A stretch of DNA of 64,000 bases, from NCBI GenBank assembly GCA_949316235.1, contig OX438741.1, positions 16,989,124 to 17,053,123 of the forward strand. Reading direction: 5' to 3'. Source of the DNA: Oegoconia quadripuncta (lineage: Eukaryota > Arthropoda > Insecta > Lepidoptera > Autostichidae). Under the pieces are notes generated by a model, which saw only the letters and a program-made list of their open reading frames with translations, did no database searches and was not told the origin of the DNA. The position numbers were made by a program, and so were the translations under genes. Every line of letters starts with the position of its first letter. Positions within the stretch are counted from its first letter, which is position 1. Shown here piece by piece: positions 43,800 to 54,470 of the stretch.

Positions 43800-44150
43800 A
43801 GGACAAATTATAATAAGGTTCCGGTAGACATTCAAAATTTGTCTTGAAATAAATTTAATACCACCCTTAAACGGAAACTATGTGACAAAGCCCCTCTATA
43901 AAATTTCTGACTATCTGGATGATATGAATGCGTGGACATAAACTGCTCGGCGACATCCAGTATGTTTTCTTTTTTTCTTCTTTGTCGAATCATTAAATTG
44001 TATAAATGCATATTTAAAAATAGGAACCCCTGAGCTTCTTGCTCGTTCTTCTTTGGGGAGTCTGCCTTGTGAATGAGCGATAATTGTATGTCATGATGAT
44101 TTCAAAAGTTATTCCTGTAACTTGCGAAATAAAACTTTTTTTTTTTTATT
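43800..44150 (+). mobile_element. LINE-F subfamily 2 copy
   Basis: GGTTCCGGTAGACATTCAAA, CTATCTGGATGATATGAATG, CTTGCTCGTTCTTCTTTGG, GAAATAAAACTTTTTTT tail. Confidence 0.65.
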
Positions 44151-44217
44151 AAATTTTATTAAATACTAAACGAGAGGATTGGTTCTTAACCATATGTGAT
44201 GAAAATCACGCGTGTGT

Positions 44218-44348
44218 GACGCGCGATTGATGTAGTCGATAGTGATGTTAGTGAAACCAAATGTAACCAGGTGTAAATGTTTGTGTGATGAATATGACAC
44301 AATTTAAACATTTGAATATTTATGTATGTTTATCCGTTATTTGGCTTT
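44218..44348 (+). repeat. SINE-B, decayed, 3' end missing
   Basis: GATTGATGTAGTCGATAGTG, CAGGTGTAAATGTTTGTGTG, TTATGTATGTTTATCCGTTA. Confidence 0.55.
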
Positions 44349-44805
44349 CAGGTATGTGCTTTAGCAAAGTTGCTCAGAGTGTCAAACAGAGACCATGGTT
44401 TTCGGCGGCCAATCTAGTCAATATTGACGTATGTATTTCTGCAAAATGAAGTTTATTTTCGCTCAAGTTAAAATGTTTAACAATTGAACCAACTCATGTG
44501 CACAATTGTGAAAATATATTATCACCTTAGAACCAAATGTTTTAAGTCCTAAGTAATACGGTTCCAACGTAGAACCATTACTTCGACCACGCAATAACAA
44601 GCGAAGTGTTCGGAAGCCGTAACGTGGAGAGCAATTTTTGGGACAATTTCATTCAATTGTTCAACCATTTCGTGCAGGGATGGCAACCTGATGAATTTTC
44701 AAGATATATAAATTATGTTTTTGTTAAGTGAGATAATAAGTAGGTATGTGCTAATAAGGCCAGATTGTGTATTCGGCACTCAAATAGAATAGAACCAACC
44801 CTTCT
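44349..44805. other. Gap without a supportable feature
   Basis: Unique-looking; nothing to annotate. Confidence 0.3.
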
Positions 44806-44885
44806 CTTCCCGTGGGTGTCGTAAAAGGCGACTAAGGGACTTTCCACCAGAAAACATCCATAGATTTGCTCGTTTTAAGATTTGT
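44806..44885 (+). repeat. Repeat M fragment
   Basis: CTTCCCGTGGGTGTCGTAAA and ATCCATAGATTTGCTCG. Confidence 0.55.
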
Positions 44886-44909
44886 GTTTGTTGTTGTTGT
44901 TGTTTAAGT

Positions 44910-45076
44910 GTTTGGCGGCAGATTTAGATAAGATGGTGGTAGGTAGCCAGGCGGACATTTAATATGCCCTACCACCAACCAAACAAGAGTACTAAATATG
45001 TACCCCGCTGGGGATCACACCCGCGACCTCCGAATCGTAAACCTAATGTTGTTTACATTGAGCCACGGAGGCAGTT
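44910..45076 (-). repeat. SINE-A, 3' half missing
   Basis: TTTGGCGGCAGATTTAGATA to GAGCCACGGAGGCAG. Lies directly beside repeat M. Confidence 0.7.
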
Positions 45077-45452
45077 GGCGGTTTGAGGCGGATTTTGTGA
45101 TAAAAAGATCATTTTCCTAAATGCACCAGCCCTAACCGGGTTTTCGTTGCTTCGCTAAGTAAAGGTGTGTCGGTGGCGGCACGTAGGGAACTGTAATGGT
45201 GGATTATATCAGGTAATGTGCGGCCACTTAATGTGCCAAGAGATTTGTGTAAACGTTAAAGGCTAAGGGTAAGAAGGCGTAGAGAGTAGAGATGTTAGTC
45301 TTGCCCTGAGATGTTTCAATATATACATTTAGAAAACAATATAAATCGCACCTGCTAGATTTAACAATCACTGGGTATTCCTAATCACTATCCATGGACG
45401 GAATAATTGATAATAGGTAACTCAACTCTATTTTATTTAATAACATCATATT

Positions 45453-45602
45453 GGTGTCGATTCGGATGTACACCAACTAAATTAAACTAAACTAAAACCA
45501 GTTTTAGAGTGGTGCCGTCGCATCGTACTGTTCCAGGGAGAAAGAGACAGTACTACTTTAAAACTGGTTTTAGTTTAGTTGGTGTACTTTCGAATCGACA
45601 CC
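45453..45602. mobile_element. MITE-N, hairpin element of 150 bp
   Basis: GGTGTCGATTCG at the left and CGAATCGACACC at the right; arms extend about 50 bp (CACCAACTAAA..., CTAAAACCAGTTTTA) round a short loop with CTGTTCCAGGGAGAAAGAGA. ATT on both sides. Confidence 0.7.
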
Positions 45603-45769
45603 ATTATGAATCATTTTAAGCAGAACGAGATCATTGCTTTGCTTAATTTTGTGTTTTATGTTTATCTGTGACATGTGTATTTATTGCCAGACGTAAATAC
45701 TGCTAGATTATAGTATATTTTAGTTATTTCCACAACTTGATATCTTACGGTATTTTGCTGTGGGAAAAT

Positions 45770-46392
45770 GCCGCGGATATAAATACAATCTTTGTTTTAC
45801 AAAAACAAGCCGTTCGCGCAATTTATCAATTGAGACCTGCAGTGTCACTTAGAGATAGGTTTAAAGTGTATACATAACATTCTAACCTTTTAGTCACAGT
45901 ACATTTTTGAAAATCTAATGTGTGGCAAAAAAAATATAGCACTATTTAGGAAAAATAGTGATAAACACGTTGTCAATACAAGAAATAAAGATAAACTTGC
46001 AGGTCACATAAGTCGCCTCCGTAAAGTCAGTAATTCATTTAAACGCTTTTGCAATAAGGTTCCAATTGATATACAAAATCTTTCTTTCAATAAATTTAAA
46101 GATGTTATAAAACAGAAACTTATTAAGAAAGCATATTATAAAATATCAGACTATTTAGATGATAAACATCCGTGGACATAACCAGCTCGTTCACAAAACC
46201 AGGCTATTTCACAATTAATAATAAAATATTATTGTGTCTATAAAACCTGTTTATAAAAAGAGCAACCTCTCGAGTTTCTTGCTTGTTCTTCTCAGGGAAA
46301 AATTGCCTTTTGAACCAGCAGTAGCTTTGAAAATGTAAAATCTGACTATTTTAAGTGTACCAACACAATAAAGCATTTTTGACTTTGACTCT
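45770..46392 (+). mobile_element. LINE-F, longest plus-strand copy
   Basis: Coding remnant KQAVRAIYQLRPAVSLRDRF at about 45790-45870, stops, then the open frame 45918-46181 (KLAGHISRLRKVSNSFKRF, NKVPIDIQNLSFNKFKD, SDYLDD), the RT C-terminus. 3' UTR GAGTTTCTTGCTTGTTCTTC, end AATAAAGCATTTTTGACTTTG. Confidence 0.75.
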
Positions 46393-46394
46393 GA

Positions 46395-46488
46395 CTCTTC
46401 GCTATCTCAAACATTAAAAGGTTAATTCTTGAAACAACATCCAAGTTCACCCATCGAAAAATACAGAAATGCACACGGGTGAGCCCTC
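46395..46488 (-). repeat. Repeat M fragment
   Basis: TTGAAACAACATCCAAGTTC and CACGGGTGAGCCC, reversed. Confidence 0.45.
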
Positions 46489-46504
46489 CGCCTATAGATG
46501 ATTT

Positions 46505-46668
46505 TTAGTCGAGTTCGAATCCCGCGAGGGGTAAATGTTTGTATGATGATTACAATTATTTATTCACAAGACACGGATGTTTATATAAATATTTATGTTT
46601 ATCCGTTATCTAGTATCCATAGTACAAGCTCAGTGTGAGATTAAATGAATGGTGTTTAGAACCTTGTA
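46505..46668 (+). repeat. SINE-B, A box side lost
   Basis: GAGTTCGAATCCCGCGAGGG (B box), GGATGTTTATATAAATATTT, ATCCATAGTACAAGCTC. Confidence 0.65.
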
Positions 46669-46743
46669 TATTCTGGGGTATCCGATGTCCTATTAGCAGC
46701 AAAGTGTGATGTCGGCACATAATACAATACAATACAAAAACTC

Positions 46744-46853
46744 TTTTTTTTTTTTTTTTTTTTTTTTTTTATGCACGACGGGTTCGTACTTGACCTCAAT
46801 CACACCTGATGTTAAGTGAAGATGAGGTCGAAGGTGGAAGCGTACTAACCCAG
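46744..46853 (-). repeat. SINE-A tail with long T-run
   Basis: T run of about 27, ATGCACGACGGGTTCGTACT, to GGTGGAAGCGTACTAACCC. Confidence 0.7.
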
Positions 46854-46869
46854 CGCAAAATAATTTACA

Positions 46870-46935
46870 ATAATTTTTGATGATAACAATAGAACACAAT
46901 TAGGCGGTCTTATCACTAAAAGCGATCTCTTCCAG
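46870..46935 (-). repeat. RTE-like LINE tail
   Basis: GGCGGTCTTATCACTAAAAG and CGATCTCTTCCAGACAACC: reverse of the GGAAGAGATCGCT...GATAAGACCGCC end seen at 50610 and 52450. Confidence 0.45.
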
Positions 46936-47117
46936 ACAACCCACAGCTATGGGACATTTGTAGGTAGCAAAACAGGTACAGTGCACGATACTACCAACTA
47001 AATAAATAATTATAGATAAGTATGCATAAATATAATAACAATATCATTTATTTCAGTCCATTTTCAAAAAAAAATTCAATCAATTCATATTAATAGACTT
47101 AATTATATAATATATAA

Positions 47118-47345
47118 CCAACACATATCTTCCCGTGGGTGTCGTAAAAGGCGACTAAGGGACTTTCCACCAAAAATCATCTATTGATTTGCACGATTTA
47201 ACGGCGATGGGCTCACCCCCTTTCACATGTATATTTCTGTATATTTCGTGAGGTGAATCGTGGATGTTGCAATCATTAAACTTTAATGTTTTGGACACTA
47301 ATGTTTTGGGATATCTATGACCACCTCATTTGGGATAAAGGTCGT
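47118..47345 (+). repeat. Repeat M, longest copy
   Basis: TCTTCCCGTGGGTGTCGTAA, GGCGATGGGCTCACCC, CACATGTATATTTCTGTATA, TTTTGGGATATCTATGACC. Confidence 0.55.
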
Positions 47346-47639
47346 GATTTGAGATAAATACTAGTTTGATGGAAATCAGGTAAGCCGTGTCGAAGATATT
47401 TAGCCTTTTATACACTTATTTGGTGTATTTGGAGGATATCAGAAACTACGGAGGGTATGCTAAATTTTCAATTTCTAATTATTTTTTTTAATCTCACTTT
47501 ATTTTGGGATTTTTATCCTTTTGGATATGTCAATCCCATTGTACCTAAGCTAAATAGCGACAGAGAGAAAATAATTCAATTTGACAAATGTTCATCAGAC
47601 TACACAGGGACAAAGTTGCTTCAGAAGTAGGAACAACTA

Positions 47640-47815
47640 GTAGGCTTTGTATAATGCCTACATCGAGTCTGTTCACATTAAATTTTCTAATAAACATGTG
47701 TACTCTCTCTACTGTTCTTGGCACACTCCATCAGTAAGTGTTGCACGTCTTCAATTTGTCCATAAACATCGCAATTAGGTGAATCTGCCTTTTTCATTAA
47801 AAATGCAAATTTTCC
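47640..47815 (-). pseudogene. RNase H-type LINE ORF, C-terminal part
   Basis: Minus strand reads FLMKKADSPNCDVYGQIEDV then QHLLMECAKNSRE and a stop, the SPxCxxCG / ED..H.L.EC pattern that follows the RNase H domain in Jockey/R1-type LINEs (the second Cys is Tyr here). It continues the fragment at 48187-48350 across the LINE-F insertion. Confidence 0.55.
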
Positions 47816-47821
47816 TCAAAA

Positions 47822-48185
47822 TCATAAAAAAAGCTTTATTTTGTAGGTACATAGGGTACACTCAAAATAGTCAGATTTTACATTTTTAAAGCTACTGCTT
47901 GTTCAAAAGGCAATTTTCCCCTGAGAAGAACAAGCAAGAAACTCGAGAGGTCGCTCTTTAAAAAAAAGGTTTTTATATTACAAAATTATTATTTTATATA
48001 TTATAATATTTCATTATTAATTGTGAAATAGCCTGGTTATGCGAACGTGCTGGTGATGTCCATGACTGTTTATCATCTAAACAATCTGATATGTTATAAT
48101 ATGCTTTCTTAATAAGTGTCTGTTTTATAGTATCTTTAAATTTATTGAAAGGAAGATTTTGTATATCAACAGGAACTTTATTGAA
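47822..48185 (-). mobile_element. LINE-F inserted into an older LINE
   Basis: AAAAGCTTTATTTTGTAGG to CAACAGGAACTTTATTG; encodes FNKVPVDIQNLPFNKFKD and SDCLDDKQSW at the C-terminus. Same orientation as the host LINE. Confidence 0.75.
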
Positions 48186-48186
48186 A

Positions 48187-48353
48187 AAGCGTGATGGATA
48201 GTGCCCGGATCTAACTCTGAAAATCAATTTAATATTATTTCTCCCTAATTTAGCATCCATAAACCACGGCATAAGACAAGACTCACATTGGATTGTTCTA
48301 TACCAGATGCCTTTTGTTCTTGAACGCTCTCTACTTATTTCTCTTCTACGCAA
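48187..48353 (-). pseudogene. RNase H-type LINE ORF, upstream part
   Basis: TKGIWYRTIQ, LMPWFMDAKLGRNNIKLIFR then VRSGHYPS: the W-Y, PWF, R-I-RLR-GH pattern of the RNase H end of Jockey/R1-type LINEs. The open minus frame 47994-48353 runs straight from here into the inserted LINE-F tail, making a chance chimeric frame. Confidence 0.55.
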
Positions 48354-48714
48354 CGATTTCTACTTATGACGCATATCTACGCACTTTTCTCAACAACCAA
48401 TGAGAAAACCTTAATTTTCTTAACAAATATAATAGCTGAAAACAATTACCTAAATAACACTCATAATGGCACGAGTGCTGTTATAATATTTAAAAGTGCC
48501 AGAGCGTCCTGTTTGTGACTGTTCACTTACCATTTCTCTATACAGTTCTCTCAAAGAAATATCGACTTTATTACTTTGTAATAAAGAGGTCTATGGTCGT
48601 ACAGGTAGGTTGCCTCCCCTCTTCTCTGGTAGAAATATCAGAAGGTTTGTGACGTTTAATCTTGCGTGCGACGACCGCGCGTATCACTCGCCAAACGCCA
48701 CTAGTGATGGGACT

Positions 48715-48905
48715 AATTAAAAAGTGTCGATATAAATAATATCGATAAACAATTGACTCAACCGCGAGTGTCGCAGAACGAGAAAAAAGGATTGAGTAGA
48801 ATATTACAATTGAGTCAAACTTTCTTATAATTTCATCGATCGACATGAACGATGCGTAGCTTGATCGTCCCGCGCGGCCATGTTCCATATCGATGTATGC
48901 TACCA
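48715..48905. promoter_or_regulatory. Cluster of ATCGAT sites
   Basis: ATATCGATAAAC (48739), TTCATCGATCGAC (48833), CATATCGATGTATG (48886): three DRE-like sites in under 200 bp, as in many insect housekeeping promoters bound by DREF. No adjoining exon could be identified. Confidence 0.25.
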
Positions 48906-48953
48906 TGAGTATTTTACGGTTTTAAATGAATTAGAAATATTGCTTGTTCTTAA

Positions 48954-49619
48954 CCTTTAGAGGAGACGCGGGTACTGATCGGTGCCAAAAAAATTTTTAT
49001 ACCGACAACACTCGCGGACACCGATCGGTGCCCACGGACACCCGTCTTTCAACTCTCAATTGTAATGATTATAGAGTTCCAATTGCTTTGGACTGTGTTT
49101 GAACTTGTTCTCTATTAAATTCCGCATCCAATAATGTGCGCCATGTTATGTTAGCTATGATATTTAGTCTGTATTTGCGAAAATAATATTTTCTCTTTGG
49201 GTGGGAGTATAGGCATAGAATTCTAACTACTGTTTTTTATTAGAACGGGCTTAGAAACCTGCCATAGAGCTTCCAATTCTCATAACAATTTATTGAATTA
49301 CCCGTTTCTTAAGAAAAACATAAAATAAATCTAGCTGTACTTTCCGTAAAAATACCAATTATATCGTGGATATAGGGATACCTACATATTACAACTCGTA
49401 ACATTTTTTTGATTTTTTGTATTATAGCTGTAGTAGTGTTCATTCATTATATCCATAGATAATATATTCCCGTAGCTATTGCTTTCACAGATTACAAATA
49501 CACCCAGGAGAAGAGTATCTATAAACGTTTTTAACACCGCAGGTATTTTCGCCAATATGACAGGCGCGCCGAGATACTTGACCCTTAGAGTTTTTGCGTG
49601 GGAACGGGCGACAAAGAGG
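48954..49619. mobile_element. piggyBac-like MITE candidate, TTAA flanks
   Basis: TTAA at 48950-48953 and at 49620-49623. Ends CCTTTAGAGGAGACGCGGG and (reversed) CCTCTTTGTCGCCCG, a weak terminal match. No transposase. Subterminal GATCGGTGCC is repeated inverted. Tentative. Confidence 0.35.
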
Positions 49620-49937
49620 TTAAACTAAATACACACAGGACATAATTACCATACAGATTAAATAACAGCAGGTATCATTAAGTGTTATCAAATTTATTAA
49701 ACTAAACACAGCAGCACATTATTATTATTATGTATACTGGCTAAGCTATTAAATGCCTGTCATTATGCTATCATTAAAAATAATAAACTGCGGCTGTTAT
49801 GTGATTGATGGCATTGTGTGTGATCCTATTGAGTGCGATTTCTTTATATTTAAGATTATACTTCTTTAGTCATGTTTTTTGAAAATCGATTCAGACGTTC
49901 CGAACATATTTAACCTTTAACATAGTGGGTTTTTTAT

Positions 49938-50079
49938 ACCAGCGTCCGTAGCATGATATCGTTTCGTATCGTAGGAGTGAGAGTGGGATACTTGTATATT
50001 TCGTCCAAGCGAATGAGCAGGACAAATATTATCTCGAGTGACGAACATTTATCGCTTCTGTCATGCTACCTGTGCTGGT
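49938..50079. mobile_element. Short TIR element (repeat K)
   Basis: ACCAGCGTCCGTAGCATGA at the left, TCATGCTACCTGTGCTGGT at the right: about 19 bp imperfect TIRs. The interior core is shared with 39219-39309. Confidence 0.55.
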
Positions 50080-50377
50080 TGATATTATAAAGCCTGTACT
50101 TCAAGGATTTTCTAAATTTTCAATTTATATTATTATTTTGAAAGAAAACCAACAGCCATTTTAATTCACAAATAACAATTGAAAACTATACCCAACAAAT
50201 AACAGGGTGTCCAAATATAGAAATATTGTAGAAAAAGTATTCTAATTTAAAATGAGAATCTGTAATTGGCATAACCTGGCTTTCTAGATTTTTTATAATG
50301 ATGCTGTTGATTCTGTAAACTAAAAAATGGAATATGTTGTGGTCTAATAATGGGCTCAGCAAGATCTAACGCTTCAC

Positions 50378-50470
50378 AGTCAAAAAAAATCAAAATCAAA
50401 AATATTTTATTCAATGTAGGATACAAAAATATCACTTATTGAAAGTCAACATGTTATTATTTTTTTTTAA
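50378..50470 (-). repeat. LINE 3' end fragment
   Basis: AAAATCAAAATCAAAAATAT then TTTATTCAATGTAGG, a LINE-F-like reversed tail. Confidence 0.4.
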
Positions 50471-50594
50471 ACTACAAGTTGTTAAGAGGTTAGATATATT
50501 TATTATTCATATTTAGCATAAGGATATTGACATGTGTTTTTCGTTTGTAATTTTGCTTTACGCTATGCAGCAGTAGTGTATATGCATCAAGCTC

Positions 50595-50712
50595 CTTTGC
50601 TACGGCTGTATAGAAGAGATCGCTACAAGCGATAAGACCGCTTCTGTACACCTGTTTAAATTATGTCTTTGTGTATATTTTTAAGTTGTGTACAATAAAT
50701 AATTTTTCTCCT
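50595..50712 (+). repeat. RTE-like LINE tail
   Basis: AGAAGAGATCGCTACAAGCG, ATAAGACCGCTTCTGTACA, TGTACAATAAATAA end. Confidence 0.5.
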
Positions 50713-50994
50713 TCTTTTATACAGTGTTTTTATCGACAACTGCTATAGCTTACATTCCCCATCCCTACCCTTAGCGTCTGCAGAAATTCAATTAACATTA
50801 CCTCCAGTCGTGTGCACCTTTATTTCCGTTTGGAGTCACTTAGTCCTCCCTCAACCTTTCCCCCCTCAGCGGGGGTGAGGCTGAAATGAGGTCCGGTGAT
50901 CGTTTAGTTGGTACGTAATGGCTTACGTGGACTCAAGTATCGGATGAAGTATGGCTGGATAGTTTACTTGGTGGCTTGTGGATATTATAATATG

Positions 50995-51122
50995 TAATAT
51001 AACGTTACGACCTCCAAATGGGGTGGTCAAAGATATCCCAAACTTTAGCGTTTGGGTATTCCAAATATTAAAAGTTTAATGCTTGAAACAACATCCATGT
51101 TTCTCCTCACGAAACATACAGG
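50995..51122 (-). repeat. Repeat M fragment
   Basis: GGTCAAAGATATCCCAAAC, GAAACAACATCCATGTTTC, reversed relative to 47118. Confidence 0.5.
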
Positions 51123-51329
51123 GTGAATTTGAATTTTTGTAATTTGTAGAAATGTAGCGACTGAAGGAGCATTACCTTAAACTGTCTCAATAGATTATTA
51201 TTATTATTTGTGTACATTTGTTAAGTATATATCATATTTATTTATAGGTTTTGTATTTATTTTTATCATATTATAGATTATATATTTTATTATATTTATT
51301 TATATTATAACAACACCATAATTTAAGTA

Positions 51330-51590
51330 TGTATGTCATCGACATGGTTGTTATTTTCTCTATTTATTAGTTGTATGTTTGTTTATAACTACTGTTTTTG
51401 TAAGTGTACTCTCGCTGTCTACTTTTACGTTACCTCATCAATTTGTCTCCTTACTGAGGTTTGCTGGAAGAGATCTCTTATAGTGATAAGCTCGCCTTTT
51501 GTATATTTTAATATTCTCCTGTTTTTTAGTTTTGTTTGACGTGTATGCTTAAATACAATAAAGTGTTAAATAAATAAATAAATATTTTGC
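51330..51590 (+). repeat. RTE-like LINE tail
   Basis: TGAGGTTTGCTGGAAGAGAT, TATAGTGATAAGCTCGCC, ends AATACAATAAAGTGTTAAAT and an AAAT run. Confidence 0.5.
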
Positions 51591-51659
51591 ATAGTAATTA
51601 TGTGTTTCAATTGTGAAAAATTCTAAATAAATATAAATTATTTATTATTAAAATCTAAC

Positions 51660-52290
51660 TTTAATATTATAAATGTGAAAGATTGGTGTTTCTTTGTTTG
51701 TTGCTCAATCACGGCAATACGGATGAAAGTTGGTATACAGGGTGAATTTGAATTCTTGTAATTCCCATTACCTGGTGACGCCACTCTTGATTACGAACAA
51801 CTTTCCACTAGAAACCATAGCCGAATTCAGCCGAAAATTGTTGGACTTCCATACTGAAGGTGGTTACAGAATGGTTTACATTGTATGGGTAATCGGAAAT
51901 TTTTTGATCGAATTCGACTATGGTTCCTTGGAGAAAGTTGTGCTTAATCACACTTATGGTTGTTATTGAAAATTTTTGCACTAGTACCCTACCCTCGCTT
52001 TCTCTCGCAGGGCACTAGCTGAATCAGTGTCTTACCGTTATAGATGAGGAACCACACTAAGTGATGGCCCATTTGTGGTACAGATACACAACAACTCTAT
52101 TATAAGTTGTAACAGTTGTACTTAATTTTAGTTTTTATTTTTATTACTGTGAAATAAGGCTACATTTTTTAAGAATGATTGTTGCGTCGAATATTTTTGT
52201 ATGTGTTTCTGTAATATGCAAATAAACGTTTTGTCTATCTATCTATCTAATCAAGAGTGGCGTCACTAGTTAATGAGATTCACCCTGTAT
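51660..52290 (+). repeat. Repeat P, Helitron-like start
   Basis: ATATTATAAATGTGAAAG and TGTTTGTTGCTCAATCACGG start, then CTTGTAATTCCCATTACCTGG and TTTTTTGATCGAATTCG. A reversed copy is at 55955-56185. Short frames inside are not genes. Confidence 0.45.
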
Positions 52291-52429
52291 ATTATGTTTT
52301 TAAGTAATAATTATGTCAGTTGGTTTCAAAAATAATATACTTACAATCATAATAAACTATATAAACAAATTAGGCAACGTTAGTGTTTACTTAATTTAAA
52401 ATAATATTTAGGGTAGAAAAAAAATAACA

Positions 52430-52590
52430 TTTTTCTCTACCCAAAGGTTGTCTGGTAGAAATCGCTTAGTAGCAATAAGACCGCCTGGTTGTACAATTAT
52501 AATTTGTTTTTTTTGGAAGCTATATTTATGAAGTTCGTTGTAGAATTTTTGTGCAATAAAGTGTACTTCATTGATTGATTGATAATATTC
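52430..52590 (+). repeat. RTE-like LINE tail
   Basis: TGTCTGGTAGAAATCGCTTA, GCAATAAGACCGCCTGG, TGTGCAATAAAGTGTAC. Confidence 0.5.
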
Positions 52591-52689
52591 ATTATTAAAC
52601 AAATTCGAAGCTTGAATAAGTTTGAAGTATTGCAGTAACCTCAAAAATATCTTAACAACTTCCTTCAGAGCTGACTTGGCCAATATTCA

Positions 52690-52870
52690 AGCCGGTTTAC
52701 AAACAGAATCCGAAGTACACCAATGACCCTCCGGGGCAATAGTGACTTTGACGGATGGCCCACGATTATCAGGCAGATAGGCCTCTCAAGGTGGGGGCCT
52801 ATCTGATGGGAAGGGTTCCGGCTATGTAATGGGAACGTACGAGACGACCCGTGGTAATAATGGTATTTTT
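52690..52870. other. GC-richer repeat-like block with a 9 bp stem
   Basis: AGATAGGCC at 52775-52783 and GGCCTATCT at 52796-52804 can pair. The surrounding GGGAAGGGTTCCGGCTAT and GAGACGACCCGTGG read like retroelement debris; no frame. Confidence 0.35.
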
Positions 52871-52936
52871 CTTTTGTAGGTTTATAGAATTTTATTGTAG
52901 CTAACGTTTTCTTGGAGAGAAGTGGAACTTTCTTTG

Positions 52937-53276
52937 TTTTTTTTTTCTTTTTTATGCACGACGGGTTTGCACTTGACCTCAATCACACCTGATGTTAAGT
53001 GAAGATGAGAACGAAGGTGGAAGCGCACTAACCCGGAAACACCAACACATTTGGGGGACTGGCTATCTTATCTCTGACAACCGGAACACAACAATGCTAT
53101 TAACATTGCTGCTTGGCGGCAAATTTAGATAAGATGGTGGTAGCTAGCCAGGCGGACATTTAAAATGCCCTACCACCACCAAACCGAGTACTTAAACATG
53201 TACCCCGCTGGGGATCGAACCCGCTATCTACGAATCGTAAACCCAATGTTGTTCACAATGAGCACGGAGGCGGTTA
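52937..53276 (-). mobile_element. SINE-A copy 13, full length
   Basis: Poly-T/C tail to GAGCACGGAGGCGGTT; one base of the A box is missing. Confidence 0.85.
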
Positions 53277-53364
53277 ACTTTCCTTTTTCAGCCTTAAATA
53301 GCTTTTAATTACTCGTGGTGCAGTCGCTTTTGCTATTCGTTAGCGATTATATTTACTACGTCTA

Positions 53365-53393
53365 GCGCGGTCAGTCCTTGGATGGGTGACCAC
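53365..53393 (+). ncRNA. 5S rRNA-derived fragment, nearly perfect
   Basis: GCGCGGTCAGTCCTTGGATG then GGTGACC differs from the usual 5S internal sequence at about one base in 27. The flanks are not 5S, so it is a fragment, not a gene. Confidence 0.55.
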
Positions 53394-53659
53394 TAGTAGC
53401 ATTTTAAGAGGAGTGTTTCCGAGATTCGGAGGGCATGTTAAATAGTGGGTCAAGGTTGTTTTGCCAGTCGGTAGCGAACACTCAATTAAATTATGTCATT
53501 TTCACGATACACTTACAACAATACAATGCAGAATATAATTAAAAGCAGAAATTTTGTAAAACACTTATTTATGAGAATCTGTCTGAAAGAGGATAAACAT
53601 GAGGAGTCACAGATCACCAGGTTCTCACACCGCAGACAGATTTTAACATTGACAGTGAG

Positions 53660-54300
53660 GTAGATACTATAGTTTCCGAAGCACTTATATATCACAAATT
53701 ACTCCCTTTGGAGTCCAGGCGTCTAGTTGCAGATGCTGTATTTCTGTACAATATCTTACACAACTTCATTGACTGCCCCCTGCTTCTGGAGCACTTGGGA
53801 TTACTAGTGCCTTGTAGAATATCGGCACGACGCCAACCTAAAATGTTTAGTGTGCCTTCTATTCACACGAACTATGCACAAAATTCTGTTTTGCTGCGGT
53901 GCATGCAAGAATATAATAAATATTTCTTGGAAGTTGATATTTTTAATGTTAAATTCACTAAATTTAAGAATTCAGTAGTTGAGGCTGTAAAGAGGTTGGA
54001 CCTTGCGCACCCAAATGCATGAGTTTTCGTTTCGTTTTAAAATTGTTTCCATTCAAAGGTATTTGTTTATTACACTCGATCCACATTCTACACTCTCTCA
54101 CTCACACATACACACAAATAATGTAAAGCAATGCCTTAGTTTTTAGCTTATTTACTATCAAAGTTAGCTGAGTATCGGTTAATATTCAAATTGTAAATCA
54201 GAAATCTCTATAAATTTGGCTTTAGAAATTTTAAGAAATATTTTTAAATGTAATTACATGCTGTGTGATTTCTATATAAATAAATAAAATAAAAAATAAA
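53660..54300 (+). pseudogene. LINE RT C-terminus and 3' end
   Basis: Frame to 54022: HKLLPLESRRLVADAVFLY, NILHNFIDCPLLLEHL, VPCRISARR, then LLRCMQEYNKYF, the C-terminal pattern of Jockey/CR1-type LINEs. 3' UTR and AAATAAAATAAAAAATAAAA tail follow. 5'-truncated; upstream coding broken. Confidence 0.65.
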
Positions 54301-54329
54301 ATAGTATGATACAAATCCGGCAAGCCATA

Positions 54330-54412
54330 CTGGGCCCGCGTGATAGTATGGGCCATAGCCCATACCGTCTCTTAGTAGAGACGTGTAAGGCTGTTGATGA
54401 TGAATTTTGATG
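54330..54412 (+). repeat. SINE-E tail fragment
   Basis: TATGGGCCATAGCCCATACC, then GGCTGTTGATGATGA. Confidence 0.5.
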
Positions 54413-54470
54413 AACGACGATGAATCGGACAGGCATTTACTAAAATATATCCGGACAAAGGCCAAAGGAC

